From positions 3,038,001-3,102,000 of the forward strand of contig NZ_CP039290.1 of NCBI RefSeq assembly GCF_004798705.1: DNA of 64,000 nucleotides, written 5' to 3'. Below, piece by piece: positions 37,321-46,203 of this stretch. A model generated the notes under the pieces. It did not search any database. It was not told the DNA's origin and saw nothing but the letters and a program-made list of their open reading frames with translations. A program made the position numbers and the translations under genes. Each line of letters starts with the position of its first letter. The stretch's first letter is position 1. The stretch comes from Arthrobacter sp. PAMC25564 (GTDB taxonomy: Bacteria > Actinomycetota > Actinomycetes > Actinomycetales > Micrococcaceae).

Positions 37321-38256
37321 TCAGCGCCCCACACGTCCGAACGTGCCGGCGATCGAGCGCAGCACGATGGGCTTGGCTGCGATCCAGGCGGCGACCATAA
37401 CGACGACAGATGCGGCGAAGATCCAGAATCCGACCCAGCCGTTGTCGTTGCGCGCCGCATACATGTGGTTGAGGTTGTTGAGCGCCCCGGTCGCCAGCAC
37501 GAGGGTTACGTGCACGACGATGAAGGCGACGAAGAACACCATCACCGGGAAGTGGACCTTGCGGGCCACCGGGAGGGGAAAAACTCTGTCCAGCGGGGTA
37601 AAGCGCACGGCGAGCCCCGGCGACATCCGGATTCCGGTGACAAGCGCGAGCGGGGCAGCGACGAACACAACGAGGAAATAGCTCAGCACCTGCAGCGCGT
37701 TGTAGTTGACCCAGCCGTTCTCGACCGGCCAGTTGAGCGAGGCGTACTGGAGCCCCGCGGACAAGGCGTTGGGGAAGATGTCCCAACGGGTAGGGATGAT
37801 GCGCGCCCACTGCCCCGTCGAAAAGAGGAGCACATAGAACAGCACCCCGTTGACCACCCATAGGGTGTCAAGGCAGATGTGCATCCACAGATTCAGGCTG
37901 ATCCGCACAGGTTTACCGGCTGTCCTGATTGGGCCCGAGTTGTTGCGTGTCCAGAAGGCGTCAGGGCGTTGGATCGTGCGAACGAGCCAACCACTGCGGA
38001 TGATGAACAGCAGGAAGAATGCGTTGAGGCCGTGCTGCCACGCGAGCCAGGCCGGAAATCCGACCGGCGTGAACGACGGCAGTTCCGAGGCTCCCGGGTA
38101 CGTTTCCAGGAAGGACTGGCCCCCGTCACTGGCACGGATTCCCTTCGCGGCGAGAACCAGAAGCAAGAGCACCACGAGCACAGCGGGCGCGGTCCAGACC
38201 AGCTTGAACCACCGGCTCGTGCGCAGGCCTGTCATCGTGTCCGAGAACGCCATCAT
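37321..38256 (-). CDS. Cytochrome b/b6-like di-haem membrane protein in an ETF operon
   Basis: A 311-residue protein with five helices. It keeps four His matching a di-haem cytochrome b: FPAWLAWQHGLNAFF, LNLWMHICLDTLWVV and ARKVHFPVMVFFVAFIVVHV. It parallels the N-terminal domain of the Mo-oxidoreductase at 26851 almost block for block (NALS, YASLNWP, STGQW) but has no Mo domain. Its ATG overlaps the etfA stop (ATGATGG), so it is translated with ETF. Inference: it takes electrons from reduced ETF, directly or via a partner, to the quinone pool, in place of the usual ETF:quinone oxidoreductase, which is not in the window. Confidence 0.85.
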   Translation of the reverse strand: MMAFSDTMTGLRTSRWFKLVWTAPAVLVVLLLLVLAAKGIRASDGGQSFLETYPGASELPSFTPVGFPAWLAWQHGLNAFFLLFIIRSGWLVRTIQRPDAFWTRNNSGPIRTAGKPVRISLNLWMHICLDTLWVVNGVLFYVLLFSTGQWARIIPTRWDIFPNALSAGLQYASLNWPVENGWVNYNALQVLSYFLVVFVAAPLALVTGIRMSPGLAVRFTPLDRVFPLPVARKVHFPVMVFFVAFIVVHVTLVLATGALNNLNHMYAARNDNGWVGFWIFAASVVVMVAAWIAAKPIVLRSIAGTFGRVGR

Positions 38257-39227
38257 TGTGCTCGTTTGCCGAGGGCGTCGATGAGCTGAGGAACCACGGT
38301 GAAGACGTCCCCGACGACCCCGAAGTCTGCGATGCCGAAGATCGGCGCATCGGGGTCCTTGTTGATCGCGACGATGGTCTTGGCAGTCTGCATGCCCGCT
38401 CGATGCTGGATCGCGCCGGAGATTCCGAGCGCGATGTAGAGCTGCGGGGAGACCGTGATGCCGGTCTGACCGACCTGGCTGGTCTGGGGCACGTATCCCG
38501 CATCGACGGCAGCGCGCGAGGCACCGACGGCGGCGCCCAGGGCGTCTGCGAGTTTTTCGACAAGCGCGAAGTTTTCTTGTGAGCCGAGTCCCCGTCCTCC
38601 GGAGACGACGCGGGCGGCTCCCCGCAGTTCGGGCCGGTCGGACGCAACGGCGGCCTCATGAACCGCGTCGATGACCGCAGCCGGGGCGGCGCCGACCGTG
38701 ATCGGCTGGGTCGTGAGGGTCGGCGACGCGGCATCAGCCCTGGCGTCGATCGCGCCCTGTCGCACCGTCACGATCGCGGGACCGCCGCCGGGAACTGTCG
38801 CCTCGACGGTGTACGCGCCCCCGAAGACGGAGTGGATGCCCGTGACGGCATCGCCGTCCGCCCGCACGTCGACGACATCCACGAGCAAGCCGGTCTTCAG
38901 CCGGACCGCGAGCCGGCCCGCGATCTCCCGTCCGTCAATCGAATGGGCGACCACGATGGCGGAAGGCTGCAGTGCCGCGGAAGCCGCCACGAGCGCCTCG
39001 AGCTGGGGAGCGACGAGAAGTGTCCCGACCTGATCGCTCTCGGCCACGAAGACCTGGGCGGCTCCGAGCGCGCCGAGTTGCGCAGACAACGTATCGCCCG
39101 CGCCGGGGGCCGCAACCACGACGGCGACGGGAGTGCCGAGTTGCGCGGCGGCGGCGATGAGCATCGCCGCGGTGTTTCGGACCTCGCCGTTCGCGGAGGT
39201 TTCGATAAAGGCTAGTGCAAGTGACAT
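38253..39227 (-). CDS. etfA: Electron transfer flavoprotein subunit alpha
   Basis: A 324-residue FixB/EtfA. The C-terminal FAD domain shows [60 protein letters not shown] and [20 protein letters not shown]. The N-terminal half is Ala/Val-rich and more divergent, as usual. It works with EtfB to accept electrons from acyl-CoA dehydrogenases. A 14-base gap separates it from etfB. Confidence 0.96.
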   Translation of the reverse strand: MSLALAFIETSANGEVRNTAAMLIAAAAQLGTPVAVVVAAPGAGDTLSAQLGALGAAQVFVAESDQVGTLLVAPQLEALVAASAALQPSAIVVAHSIDGREIAGRLAVRLKTGLLVDVVDVRADGDAVTGIHSVFGGAYTVEATVPGGGPAIVTVRQGAIDARADAASPTLTTQPITVGAAPAAVIDAVHEAAVASDRPELRGAARVVSGGRGLGSQENFALVEKLADALGAAVGASRAAVDAGYVPQTSQVGQTGITVSPQLYIALGISGAIQHRAGMQTAKTIVAINKDPDAPIFGIADFGVVGDVFTVVPQLIDALGKRAQ

Positions 39228-39241
39228 GGTGATTCCTCTGC

Positions 39242-40012
39242 TCAGATTAGGCGGCCGGCGGCCAGGAACTCCGCGATCTCATTGCCCGCGTTCCCCTCAT
39301 CGATGTTCTTTGTGCCGGCGGTGCGGGCCGGCCGCTCGGTCGTGTTGACGACCACTGTGCTTGGGGCGAATCCGGAATCGTCGAGCCCGAGATCAGCCAG
39401 GGACCATACATCCAGCGGCTTCTTCTTCGCCTTCATGATTCCCCGGAAATTGGGGAAACGTGGTTCGGCGGACGCTTCGGTGATTGAGATGACAGCGGGA
39501 AGGGCGGCGTGCACTGCAACAGTGCCGTGCTCGTCGGCCCGAACGCCGCTGACTCCGTCGCTGGTGATCGCCACCGAGTCGAGGTAGGTCATGCTCGGCG
39601 TTCCGAGGTGCTCGGCGATCATCGCCGGGATGACGCCACCGCGACCGTCCGTCGCTTCGTTCCCGGCTATCACAATGTCGAAGCCGCTCTTGGCGATCGC
39701 GGCGGCGAGCACGGCGGCCGTGCGTGAGAGATCCGAGCCGGAAAGCGCATCATCCTGCACGTGCAGGGCGGAGTCGGCGCCCATGGCGAGCGACTTGCGC
39801 AGCATCTCGGTCACGGACGATGGGCCCATCGACAGAGCGATCACCTCGGCGTCCTGCGCATCCTTGTATTGGAGGGCGACTTCGAGAGCCCGTTCGTCGA
39901 TCTCATCGATCACGGCGTCGCTCGCCGAGCGGTCCAGCTGACCCGTTGCTTTGGTGAGCTTACGCTCGCCCCACGTATCGGGGACCTGCTTGACGAGTAC
40001 GATAATCTTCAT
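39242..40012 (-). CDS. etfB: Electron transfer flavoprotein subunit beta
   Basis: A 256-residue EtfB starting MKIIVLVKQVPDTWGERKLT at ATG 40012; an ATG six codons upstream is less likely because the family starts at MKI. AMP-binding features include VIDEIDERALEVALQYKD, VIALSMGPSSVTEMLRKSLA, and FDIVIAGNEATDGRGGVIPA. The loop near PRFPNFRGIMKAKKKPLDV matches the recognition-loop region that contacts dehydrogenases. Confidence 0.96.
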   Translation of the reverse strand: MKIIVLVKQVPDTWGERKLTKATGQLDRSASDAVIDEIDERALEVALQYKDAQDAEVIALSMGPSSVTEMLRKSLAMGADSALHVQDDALSGSDLSRTAAVLAAAIAKSGFDIVIAGNEATDGRGGVIPAMIAEHLGTPSMTYLDSVAITSDGVSGVRADEHGTVAVHAALPAVISITEASAEPRFPNFRGIMKAKKKPLDVWSLADLGLDDSGFAPSTVVVNTTERPARTAGTKNIDEGNAGNEIAEFLAAGRLI

Positions 40013-40026
40013 TGATTTGCCTGTCT

Positions 40027-41628
40027 TCATTGATTCGTCCTTTCCTCGAATACCGGGCGATCTGAAGCGCCGGATTCAGCCGTCAGCTGTCGCTTGAGGA
40101 TCTTGCCGGTTGCTGTCATGGGCAGCGAGGTCACGATCTCGATGACGCGTGGATACTTGTACGCCGCCATCTGGATCTCGCTCCATGAGCGCAACTCTTC
40201 GGCCGTGAGAGTCGAGCCCTCCTTGAGGATCACAAACGCCTTGACCTCCTCGCCGTGCACCTCGTGGGGCACGCCGATAACGGCAGCCAGGGATACCTCG
40301 GGGTTGGTGAGGAGTACTTCTTCGATCTCACGCGGATAGACGTTGTAGCCGCCTCGGATGACCATGTCCTTGGCGCGGTCGACGATGTAGTACCAGCCGT
40401 CCTGGTCGCGTTTGGCCAGGTCCCCGGTTCGCAGCCAGCCATCCTTCATGACCTCGGCCGTCGCCTCGGGGCGGCCGAAGTAGCCTTTCATGACGTTGTG
40501 CCCGCGCACCGCGATCTCGCCGACGACGTCCGCACCATCAAGGGTGTTCCAGTCATAGTCGATAAGCCGGACCTCGATGCCCCAGATCGGGAGACCCACC
40601 GAGCCGGGCCTGGGCTCGGAGCCCGGCGGCTCGGAGAGCACCGACGGCGAAGTTTCTGAAAGCCCGTATCCCTCGAGCACGTGAATTCCGAAGCGCTTCT
40701 CGAACCGGTGCAGGACGTCGACCGGCAGGGGCGAACCTCCGGACAGCGCCAGGCGGAGGTTCTTTGCGATCCGCTCGACGTCGACGTCGTCGGTGACGGA
40801 ATTGAGCAGGCTCCAGTACATGGTCGGGACGCCGGAGAAGAAAGTGATCTCCTCGCGCTCCATCAGGGCGAGCACCCGCTTGGGCTCGAACCTGGGGAGC
40901 ATAACGAGGGTGGAGCCGGTGGCGAACCCGGCATTCTGCGTCATCGTCTGCCCGAACGAGTGGAAGAGCGGCAGCGTGACCAGAAAGCGGTCGGGGCGAT
41001 CCGGCGAGGAGCCGCAAAGCCGGTTGGCTGCCAGCGCGTTGAGGACCATGTTGCTGTGGGTGACCTCAGCGCCCTTCGGTTGCCCCGTGGTGCCCGAGGA
41101 GTAGAGGATGACCGCGGTGTCGTCCGGCTTGGTGGCTACCGGTTCAAAGGTGTTCGACCGGCCGGCAATGGCCTGCGCCACGGTCTCCACGCCGCCGAGC
41201 GATGTTGCCCCCTCCGGCCCGGACGGAATCGCAAAGAAGCTCTCGCACGTACTGGTGGCCCCAAACGCCTCCCGCCCCGTTTCCCCGGTCGGCAGTTGGT
41301 CGGAACCGTCGAAGCAGAAGTACACGCGGGCACCACTGTCCTCCAAGTGGTAGCGCACCTCGCGTGTGCGCAACAAGACGTTGAGCGGCACGACCACACC
41401 CCCGGCCTTGAGGATTCCGTTGTATATCACTGGGAACCACGGCACGTTCGGACATGTGAGAGCAACCCTGTCCCCCGGCTGGATCCCGCGCGCGAGAAGG
41501 AGGTGCGCAACCTGGTTGGCGAGCGACTCAAGCTCGGCGTACGTCAGCCGCTGGTCCCCGAAGGCGACGGCATCGCGATCCGGGAAACTGCGCGCACTGT
41601 CCTCGAGCAGCATCGACAGGTTTAGCAT
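40027..41628 (-). CDS. Acyl-CoA ligase, FadD type
   Basis: A 533-residue adenylate-forming enzyme. Motifs: A3 VILYSSGTTGQPKGAEVTHS, A5 VLEGYGLSETSPSV, A7 LRTGDLAKRDQDGWYYIVDR, A8 KDMVIRGGYNVYPREIEEVL and A10 lysine near TATGKILKRQL. It should activate a carboxylic acid with ATP and CoA. The first gene of its operon is a thioesterase, and the ATG overlaps that gene's stop by one base. Medium-to-long-chain or branched acids are likely, but substrate cannot be read from sequence. Confidence 0.93.
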   Translation of the reverse strand: MLNLSMLLEDSARSFPDRDAVAFGDQRLTYAELESLANQVAHLLLARGIQPGDRVALTCPNVPWFPVIYNGILKAGGVVVPLNVLLRTREVRYHLEDSGARVYFCFDGSDQLPTGETGREAFGATSTCESFFAIPSGPEGATSLGGVETVAQAIAGRSNTFEPVATKPDDTAVILYSSGTTGQPKGAEVTHSNMVLNALAANRLCGSSPDRPDRFLVTLPLFHSFGQTMTQNAGFATGSTLVMLPRFEPKRVLALMEREEITFFSGVPTMYWSLLNSVTDDVDVERIAKNLRLALSGGSPLPVDVLHRFEKRFGIHVLEGYGLSETSPSVLSEPPGSEPRPGSVGLPIWGIEVRLIDYDWNTLDGADVVGEIAVRGHNVMKGYFGRPEATAEVMKDGWLRTGDLAKRDQDGWYYIVDRAKDMVIRGGYNVYPREIEEVLLTNPEVSLAAVIGVPHEVHGEEVKAFVILKEGSTLTAEELRSWSEIQMAAYKYPRVIEIVTSLPMTATGKILKRQLTAESGASDRPVFEERTNQ

Positions 41629-42080
41629 CAGCTCTCACTTTCATGCCTGGGACGTCCCAGTGCCATCATCGTCGACTGCACGACGACGATCAGCTGACCG
41701 TCGGAGCGCGACACCGTTGTGCTGTAGACGCTGGTACGACCGGCGGAGGCAATCGGTCCCGTGCAGACGGCGCGCAACTTATCACCCAACGGACCGGCCG
41801 CGAGATAGGTAATGGTCGCCGACGATGTCACGTTGGTAACGTTCCCAAGGTTCGCGGCAATGCCGACCGCAGTGTCGGCGAGGAAATAGCTAAGGCCACC
41901 ATGAGCGATCCCGACACCGTTGGCGTCGTCCTCGCCGATCACGAAGACAACCTCGACGGCGTCCTCGGTTACGGCGGCGATCTCGACACCGCGGGAACAT
42001 GAAGCCGGATCCTTGGCCAAGAAGCGCCGCGCCGCGCCCCAACGTTGCTCGACCAGCTGTTGGTCTACCACCCGTAACAC
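41628..42080 (-). CDS. PaaI-type hotdog thioesterase
   Basis: A 150-residue protein from a GTG start. The hotdog core has GVGIAHGGLSYFLADTAVGI, with the HGG motif and the downstream Asp expected of PaaI thioesterases, and NVTSSATITYLAAGPLGDKL. It probably hydrolyses stalled acyl-CoAs in the pathway. It is the first gene of the operon with fadD, etfBA, the cytochrome b-like gene and thiolase, and is divergent from the TetR gene. The shared 18-bp element lies 23 bases upstream of its start. Confidence 0.88.
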   Translation of the reverse strand: MLRVVDQQLVEQRWGAARRFLAKDPASCSRGVEIAAVTEDAVEVVFVIGEDDANGVGIAHGGLSYFLADTAVGIAANLGNVTNVTSSATITYLAAGPLGDKLRAVCTGPIASAGRTSVYSTTVSRSDGQLIVVVQSTMMALGRPRHESES

Positions 42081-42103
42081 TCCCTTTCGCAGTCCTTTTG
42101 ATA

Positions 42104-42121
42104 AATCTAATCTAAATTAAA
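42104..42121. promoter_or_regulatory. Candidate operator A (18-bp shared element)
   Basis: AATCTAATCTAAATTAAA. The identical 18 bases occur in reverse orientation at 46092-46109. It is in the TetR/thioesterase intergenic region, where AT-rich sequence stands out strongly against the GC-rich background. Probably bound by the TetR protein encoded beside it. Confidence 0.65.
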
Positions 42122-42179
42122 ATAAATTGTCGGTCAAGGTGTGTCAGGCTTCATGGCTATGTCCCACTCCCAGGTGTTG

Positions 42180-42197
42180 ACGTACCGTAAGATACGT
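42180..42197. promoter_or_regulatory. Minor inverted repeat just upstream of the TetR start
   Basis: ACGTA, eight bases, TACGT, ending three bases before ATG 42201. It may be an autoregulatory site or chance; arms are only five bases. Confidence 0.25.
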
Positions 42198-42200
42198 TTC

Positions 42201-42824
42201 ATGCCAACAAGCGTCGCCAAAAAAACGAAGCAGACGGGGCGAACCGGTCCCGATACGCGGCAACGCATCCTGGACGCTACGGCGCGGGTGCTCAGTGAGA
42301 ACGGGTACGCCGGCACCAAGCTTTCGGCGATTGCGGAGCACGCGCAGCTCCAGGCACCCGCGATCTATCACTACTTTGCTTCGCGCGAAGTGCTCATCGA
42401 GGAGACCATGTGGACAGGTCTCGCCCAGATGAACGTCGTCATGCGGGAGAGACTCGCCGCCCTGCCCGAGGATGCAGATCCGTTTCAGCGGCTCCTGTCG
42501 GCGGTGGAAATTCACTTGACCTACATGTTCTCCACCAGCGACTACGCAGTGGCCTACCTTCGCAATCATGCCCAACTCCCACCCGACATCCGCGAACGCC
42601 AGGCCCAGGAGGCGACAAAGCTCGCCGTGCTGTGGCGCGAGCTCTTCCAGGCCGCGGCCGCTGGTGGCTATATCCGCAAGGATCTCGACCTGACGATGAT
42701 GCGTCTGAGTGTCGTCAGTTCGCTTAATATCACCTCGGAATGGTGGACCCCCCGCCACGGGACCGTGAGCGAACTGGTGGCGATGACCCAGGAAATGGTG
42801 CGTTCGGCCATCGCCGCCAGATGA
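42201..42824 (+). CDS. TetR-family transcriptional regulator
   Basis: A 207-residue regulator. The N-terminal HTH reads TRQRILDATARVLSENGYAG, TKLSAIAEHAQLQAPAIYHY and FASREVLIEETMW. The C-terminal ligand domain is helical with a long amphipathic segment (QRLLSAVEIHLTYMF). ATG 42201 (MPTSVAKK) was chosen; two upstream ATGs would put the intergenic inverted repeat inside the gene. It is convergent with the SDR gene and divergent from the thioesterase-fadD-etf operon. Likely ligand is an acyl-CoA intermediate. Confidence 0.92.
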   Translation: MPTSVAKKTKQTGRTGPDTRQRILDATARVLSENGYAGTKLSAIAEHAQLQAPAIYHYFASREVLIEETMWTGLAQMNVVMRERLAALPEDADPFQRLLSAVEIHLTYMFSTSDYAVAYLRNHAQLPPDIRERQAQEATKLAVLWRELFQAAAAGGYIRKDLDLTMMRLSVVSSLNITSEWWTPRHGTVSELVAMTQEMVRSAIAAR

Positions 42825-42827
42825 GGC

Positions 42828-43700
42828 TCAGCGTGCTGTGAGCTTAGTTGCGTACAGGAGCTGCTGCTCCTCAAGCGCACTTGCGGGCACCACATACTCG
42901 TCGGAGGCCATGACTTCGTCCCAGTGTGCCCGTAAGTCCTCAAGAGTGAGCTCGGGGTTGGTATAGCCACGCGTGGTGGCGATGAAGGTGCGCATCACCC
43001 GACCCGCTCCAGCGGTGATGATTTCTCCCGTGACAGGGCAGGATTCGCTGGCCAGGAGTGCCACGAGGGGAGATACCAGCTCAGGGCGTGAGGACGTCGC
43101 GGCAGATTCGTCCAGCAGGCCGTCGGTCATGGGAGTGTAGGCCATGGGTGCGATCGCGTTGGCCTTGATGCCCTTGCCCGCACCCTCGACGGCGAGCGTG
43201 CGGGTGAACCCCAGGAGGCCGGCCTTGGCAGCGGCGTAGTTCGCTTGCCCGAAGTTGCCGAAGAGTCCGGCGCCCGAGCTGGTGTTGATGATGCGTCCGT
43301 AGCCCTGCTCCCTCATGCGCAGGTAAGCCGGCTGCGTGACGTTGAAGGCCCCCTTAAGGTGCACGGCCAGGACCAGATCGATCATCTCCTCGGTCATGCC
43401 CGCGAAAGATTTGTCGCGGATAACGCCGGCGTTGTTGACCACGATGTCGATCGAACCGAATTCGGCCACGGCCCGCTCGACCATCGCCAGGCCGCCCTCG
43501 GCCGTGGTGACACTGTTCTCGTCAGCAACAGCCTCACCGCCGGCCGCCGTGATGGCGTCGACAACTTCCTGTGCGCTGCGCAGGTCGTTGACGACCACTT
43601 TGACTCCATAGCTGGCCAGCAGCTTGGCGTGCGAAGCGCCCAGACCGCCACCAGCTCCGGTGACGAGGGCGACGCGGCCCTTCAGTCCTACCTCAGACAT
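42828..43700 (-). CDS. SDR-family oxidoreductase, 3-hydroxyacyl-CoA dehydrogenase-like
   Basis: A 290-residue classical SDR. Nucleotide motif VALVTGAGGGLGASHAKLLA, NNAG in VVNNAGVIRDKSFAGMT, active-site Ser in IINTSSGAGLFGNF and YxxxK in NYAAAKAGLLGF. The extra C-terminal segment resembles the FabG/HSD17B4-like enzymes used in beta-oxidation. AAGGAGAATC precedes ATG 43700. It is the second gene after the fused acyl-CoA dehydrogenase (25-base gap). Confidence 0.9.
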   Translation of the reverse strand: MSEVGLKGRVALVTGAGGGLGASHAKLLASYGVKVVVNDLRSAQEVVDAITAAGGEAVADENSVTTAEGGLAMVERAVAEFGSIDIVVNNAGVIRDKSFAGMTEEMIDLVLAVHLKGAFNVTQPAYLRMREQGYGRIINTSSGAGLFGNFGQANYAAAKAGLLGFTRTLAVEGAGKGIKANAIAPMAYTPMTDGLLDESAATSSRPELVSPLVALLASESCPVTGEIITAGAGRVMRTFIATTRGYTNPELTLEDLRAHWDEVMASDEYVVPASALEEQQLLYATKLTAR

Positions 43701-43725
43701 GATTGATTCTCCTTCGTTATTGGGG

Positions 43726-46071
43726 TCATGGTCGAACGGCCGACGCGATGTCACGGAAAGCCACGGAGCGCGACGGGTCGAGCTCGCGGGGCAGGCCGAG
43801 CGCACGCTCCGCAATGATGTTGCGCTGGATCTCGTCGGTGCCGCCGTAGATGAAGGGTGCCGGCTCGTACAGGAGAATCTCGCGGGCCCACGCTTCGTCG
43901 GCCGTCACCGGCGTCGTACCCGTCGCGACGCCCAGGATCCGTGCGATCAGATCCCGGGCCAGACGAAGCGCGGTGTTGGAGTGGATCTTGCCGATGTTTG
44001 GCTCGGCGCCTGTGACGTCCAGGCCGCTCTTGAGCCGCCGCATACCCTCGACGCGCAGACTCGACATGTGGGCGAGCCGGACGAGGTCACGCCGGATCGC
44101 CACGTCGCTCACACCGCGGTCGGTGACGAGGCGCACCAGGCGGGCCACCGTCTCGTCGGTCACGACGCCGAGCGAGTGCGGGTCGAAGGCCTCGACGAAC
44201 TCTGTGGCAGGACGGTCGAGGTGGCCGGCGAGGATGCCTGGCATGGCCGGGGTCATCGTCGGTGAGGCCGCGATGCTGGAGCGCTCCACCGACAAGGTGA
44301 CATTGGCAAGTGCCCAGCCCTGACCAAGCTCGCCGAGCCGGCAGTCGTCAGAGACGTAGGCGCCATCCAGGAAGACGTCATTGAACATCATGTGGCCGTT
44401 CATCTCCCTGATGGGGCGCACATCAACGCCTTCCTGGCGCATGGGGAAGAGGAAATAGGTGATGCCTTGGTGCTTGGGCACACCCGGGTCGGTGCGGGCC
44501 AGGAGGATTGCGTAGTCCGCGACGTGGGCGTTGGAGGTCCAGGTCTTCTGGCCAGTGATGCGCCAGCCGTCGCCATCACGCTCGGCGCGGGTGCGCAAGC
44601 CGGCGAGGTCGGAGCCTGCGTCGGGCTCCGAGAAGAGCTGGCACCAGGCTTCTGTGCCCTCGAGGATACCCGGCAGGAAGCGCGCCTTCTGTGCGTCCGT
44701 GCCGGCGGCCGCGATGGTTGGCGCAGCGAGGGCGCGACCTATTCCGCCTGCTCCCAGCGTTACCCCGGCGGCGTTCATGGTGTCGGTAATAACGCCCTCG
44801 TCCGCTGAGGTCCACCCGCGGCCGCCCAGCTCCGCCGGAAGCGAGGGAAGGTTGAGCCGGGCCGCCGACATACGCCGCCACCACTCGCGCACGGTAAGGT
44901 CCGGCTGCCACTGCTCCGAGACGAACTCCTTGACGATCCGGACGACGTCGTCCGAGGTCTCGTCGGCCGAGTCCTTGTCGACGGACGTGGCGAGCCCGCC
45001 GCCGGACTCGATGGTCCCCCAGGCCCGGTCCAGCGCAGCGTTCCCGGCGTCGAGAAGGCCAGAGACCGCAAAGACACGGCGGTAGTAGAGGTGGGCGTCG
45101 TGCTCCCAGGTGTATCCCATGCCGCCGTGCAGCTGGATCATCTCGTCGACAAGGTTGCGGGCCTTATCGGCCGCCCACGCCAAGGCAAGGTCGGCGGCGG
45201 TGTCGAAGTCGTCGCCGTCATCCGCAACGACCGCGCTCGAGACGGCCGAGGCCAAGGTCTCGACATCGACCATCATGTCCGCGAGGCGGTGCTTGATCGC
45301 CTGGTAGCTGCCGATGGTGCGTCCGAACTGGGTACGCTCCTTGGCGTGTTGCACCGTCTGCTCCAGCGAGAAGCGTGCGACACCCAGCAGGGTCGCCGCG
45401 ACGCCCAGCCGGGCGAGCGCGAGGCCACGGCGCACGACGTTTTCTGCCTCGCCGCCAACCACGGTGCCGGCGGCGTTGTCGAAGCGAACCGTGCCGAGGG
45501 GAACGGACGCGTCGAGGCTGTTCACCGACTCGACGGAGACACCGGCCCCGTGGGCGTCCACGCTGATGAGCGCCATGGCACCGTTGACCGTTGCGGGGAC
45601 AAGAATGAGATCTGCCCCCTCAGCGTCGGGCACCACCGGCAGCTCTCCCGACAAGCGCACGCCGTCACCGGTGACAGTCGCAGAGAGCAGAGCCTCAGGG
45701 CCAGCCCAGACACCGGCCATGACGGCAATTTTCGTACCGTCCGCGATCCCGGCCAGCAGGCTCCCCTCCGCGCCCGCGGCGATGAGGGCGCCTGCGGCGA
45801 CGACCGAGCTCGAGAGGAACGGCACCGGGGCAAGCGAGCGGCCCAGCTCCTCGAGAACGACGGCGGCGTCGGCAACCGATCCCCCCGCCCCGCCGAACTC
45901 TTCCGGAATCAGCAATCCGGCGAGGCCCAGCTCCCCGGCGAAGCGGTCCCACAGGACGCCGGTATCCAGGCTTTTGCCGTCGAGGCTCTCGCGCAACTGG
46001 TCCCTCGACCATGCCGACTCGAAGAAATCACGTACCACCGTGCGCAGCTCTGCGCGTTCGTCCTGAACCAT
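43726..46071 (-). CDS. Fused double acyl-CoA dehydrogenase
   Basis: A 781-residue protein with two ACAD domains in tandem. The first (1-365) has GLLIPEEFGGAGGSVADAAV, ERTQFGRTIGSYQAIKHRLA and QLHGGMGYTWEHDAHLYYRR. The second (375-781) has LPAELGGRGWTSADEG, WCQLFSEPDAGSDLAGLRTR (FAD/substrate), QKTWTSNAHVADYAILLART and FIYGGTDEIQRNIIAERAL. In the second domain the position of the classical MCAD base (IYEG) is Gly. This resembles the two-subunit ACADs of steroid and side-chain degradation (FadE/ChsE pairs) joined into one chain. The candidate operator lies 21 bases upstream. Confidence 0.93.
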   Translation of the reverse strand: MVQDERAELRTVVRDFFESAWSRDQLRESLDGKSLDTGVLWDRFAGELGLAGLLIPEEFGGAGGSVADAAVVLEELGRSLAPVPFLSSSVVAAGALIAAGAEGSLLAGIADGTKIAVMAGVWAGPEALLSATVTGDGVRLSGELPVVPDAEGADLILVPATVNGAMALISVDAHGAGVSVESVNSLDASVPLGTVRFDNAAGTVVGGEAENVVRRGLALARLGVAATLLGVARFSLEQTVQHAKERTQFGRTIGSYQAIKHRLADMMVDVETLASAVSSAVVADDGDDFDTAADLALAWAADKARNLVDEMIQLHGGMGYTWEHDAHLYYRRVFAVSGLLDAGNAALDRAWGTIESGGGLATSVDKDSADETSDDVVRIVKEFVSEQWQPDLTVREWWRRMSAARLNLPSLPAELGGRGWTSADEGVITDTMNAAGVTLGAGGIGRALAAPTIAAAGTDAQKARFLPGILEGTEAWCQLFSEPDAGSDLAGLRTRAERDGDGWRITGQKTWTSNAHVADYAILLARTDPGVPKHQGITYFLFPMRQEGVDVRPIREMNGHMMFNDVFLDGAYVSDDCRLGELGQGWALANVTLSVERSSIAASPTMTPAMPGILAGHLDRPATEFVEAFDPHSLGVVTDETVARLVRLVTDRGVSDVAIRRDLVRLAHMSSLRVEGMRRLKSGLDVTGAEPNIGKIHSNTALRLARDLIARILGVATGTTPVTADEAWAREILLYEPAPFIYGGTDEIQRNIIAERALGLPRELDPSRSVAFRDIASAVRP

Positions 46072-46091
46072 GGAAAACCCTTCTTTAGTGA

Positions 46092-46109
46092 TTTAATTTA
46101 GATTAGATT
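46092..46109. promoter_or_regulatory. Candidate operator B (18-bp shared element)
   Basis: TTTAATTTAGATTAGATT, the exact reverse complement of 42104-42121. Extended by three bases it has perfect outer arms TTTAAT and ATTAAA, so it is palindrome-like. It lies between the divergent fused ACAD and thiolase genes and could regulate both. Confidence 0.65.
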
Positions 46110-46203
46110 AAACTGATGGGGTGGGTCAAACAGTTCCGCGCCCCGCCACACGCTGCCTCGTCATTGGCATTGGGGCAGCGACATCAATCGGAAGGAAGTT
46201 CCC

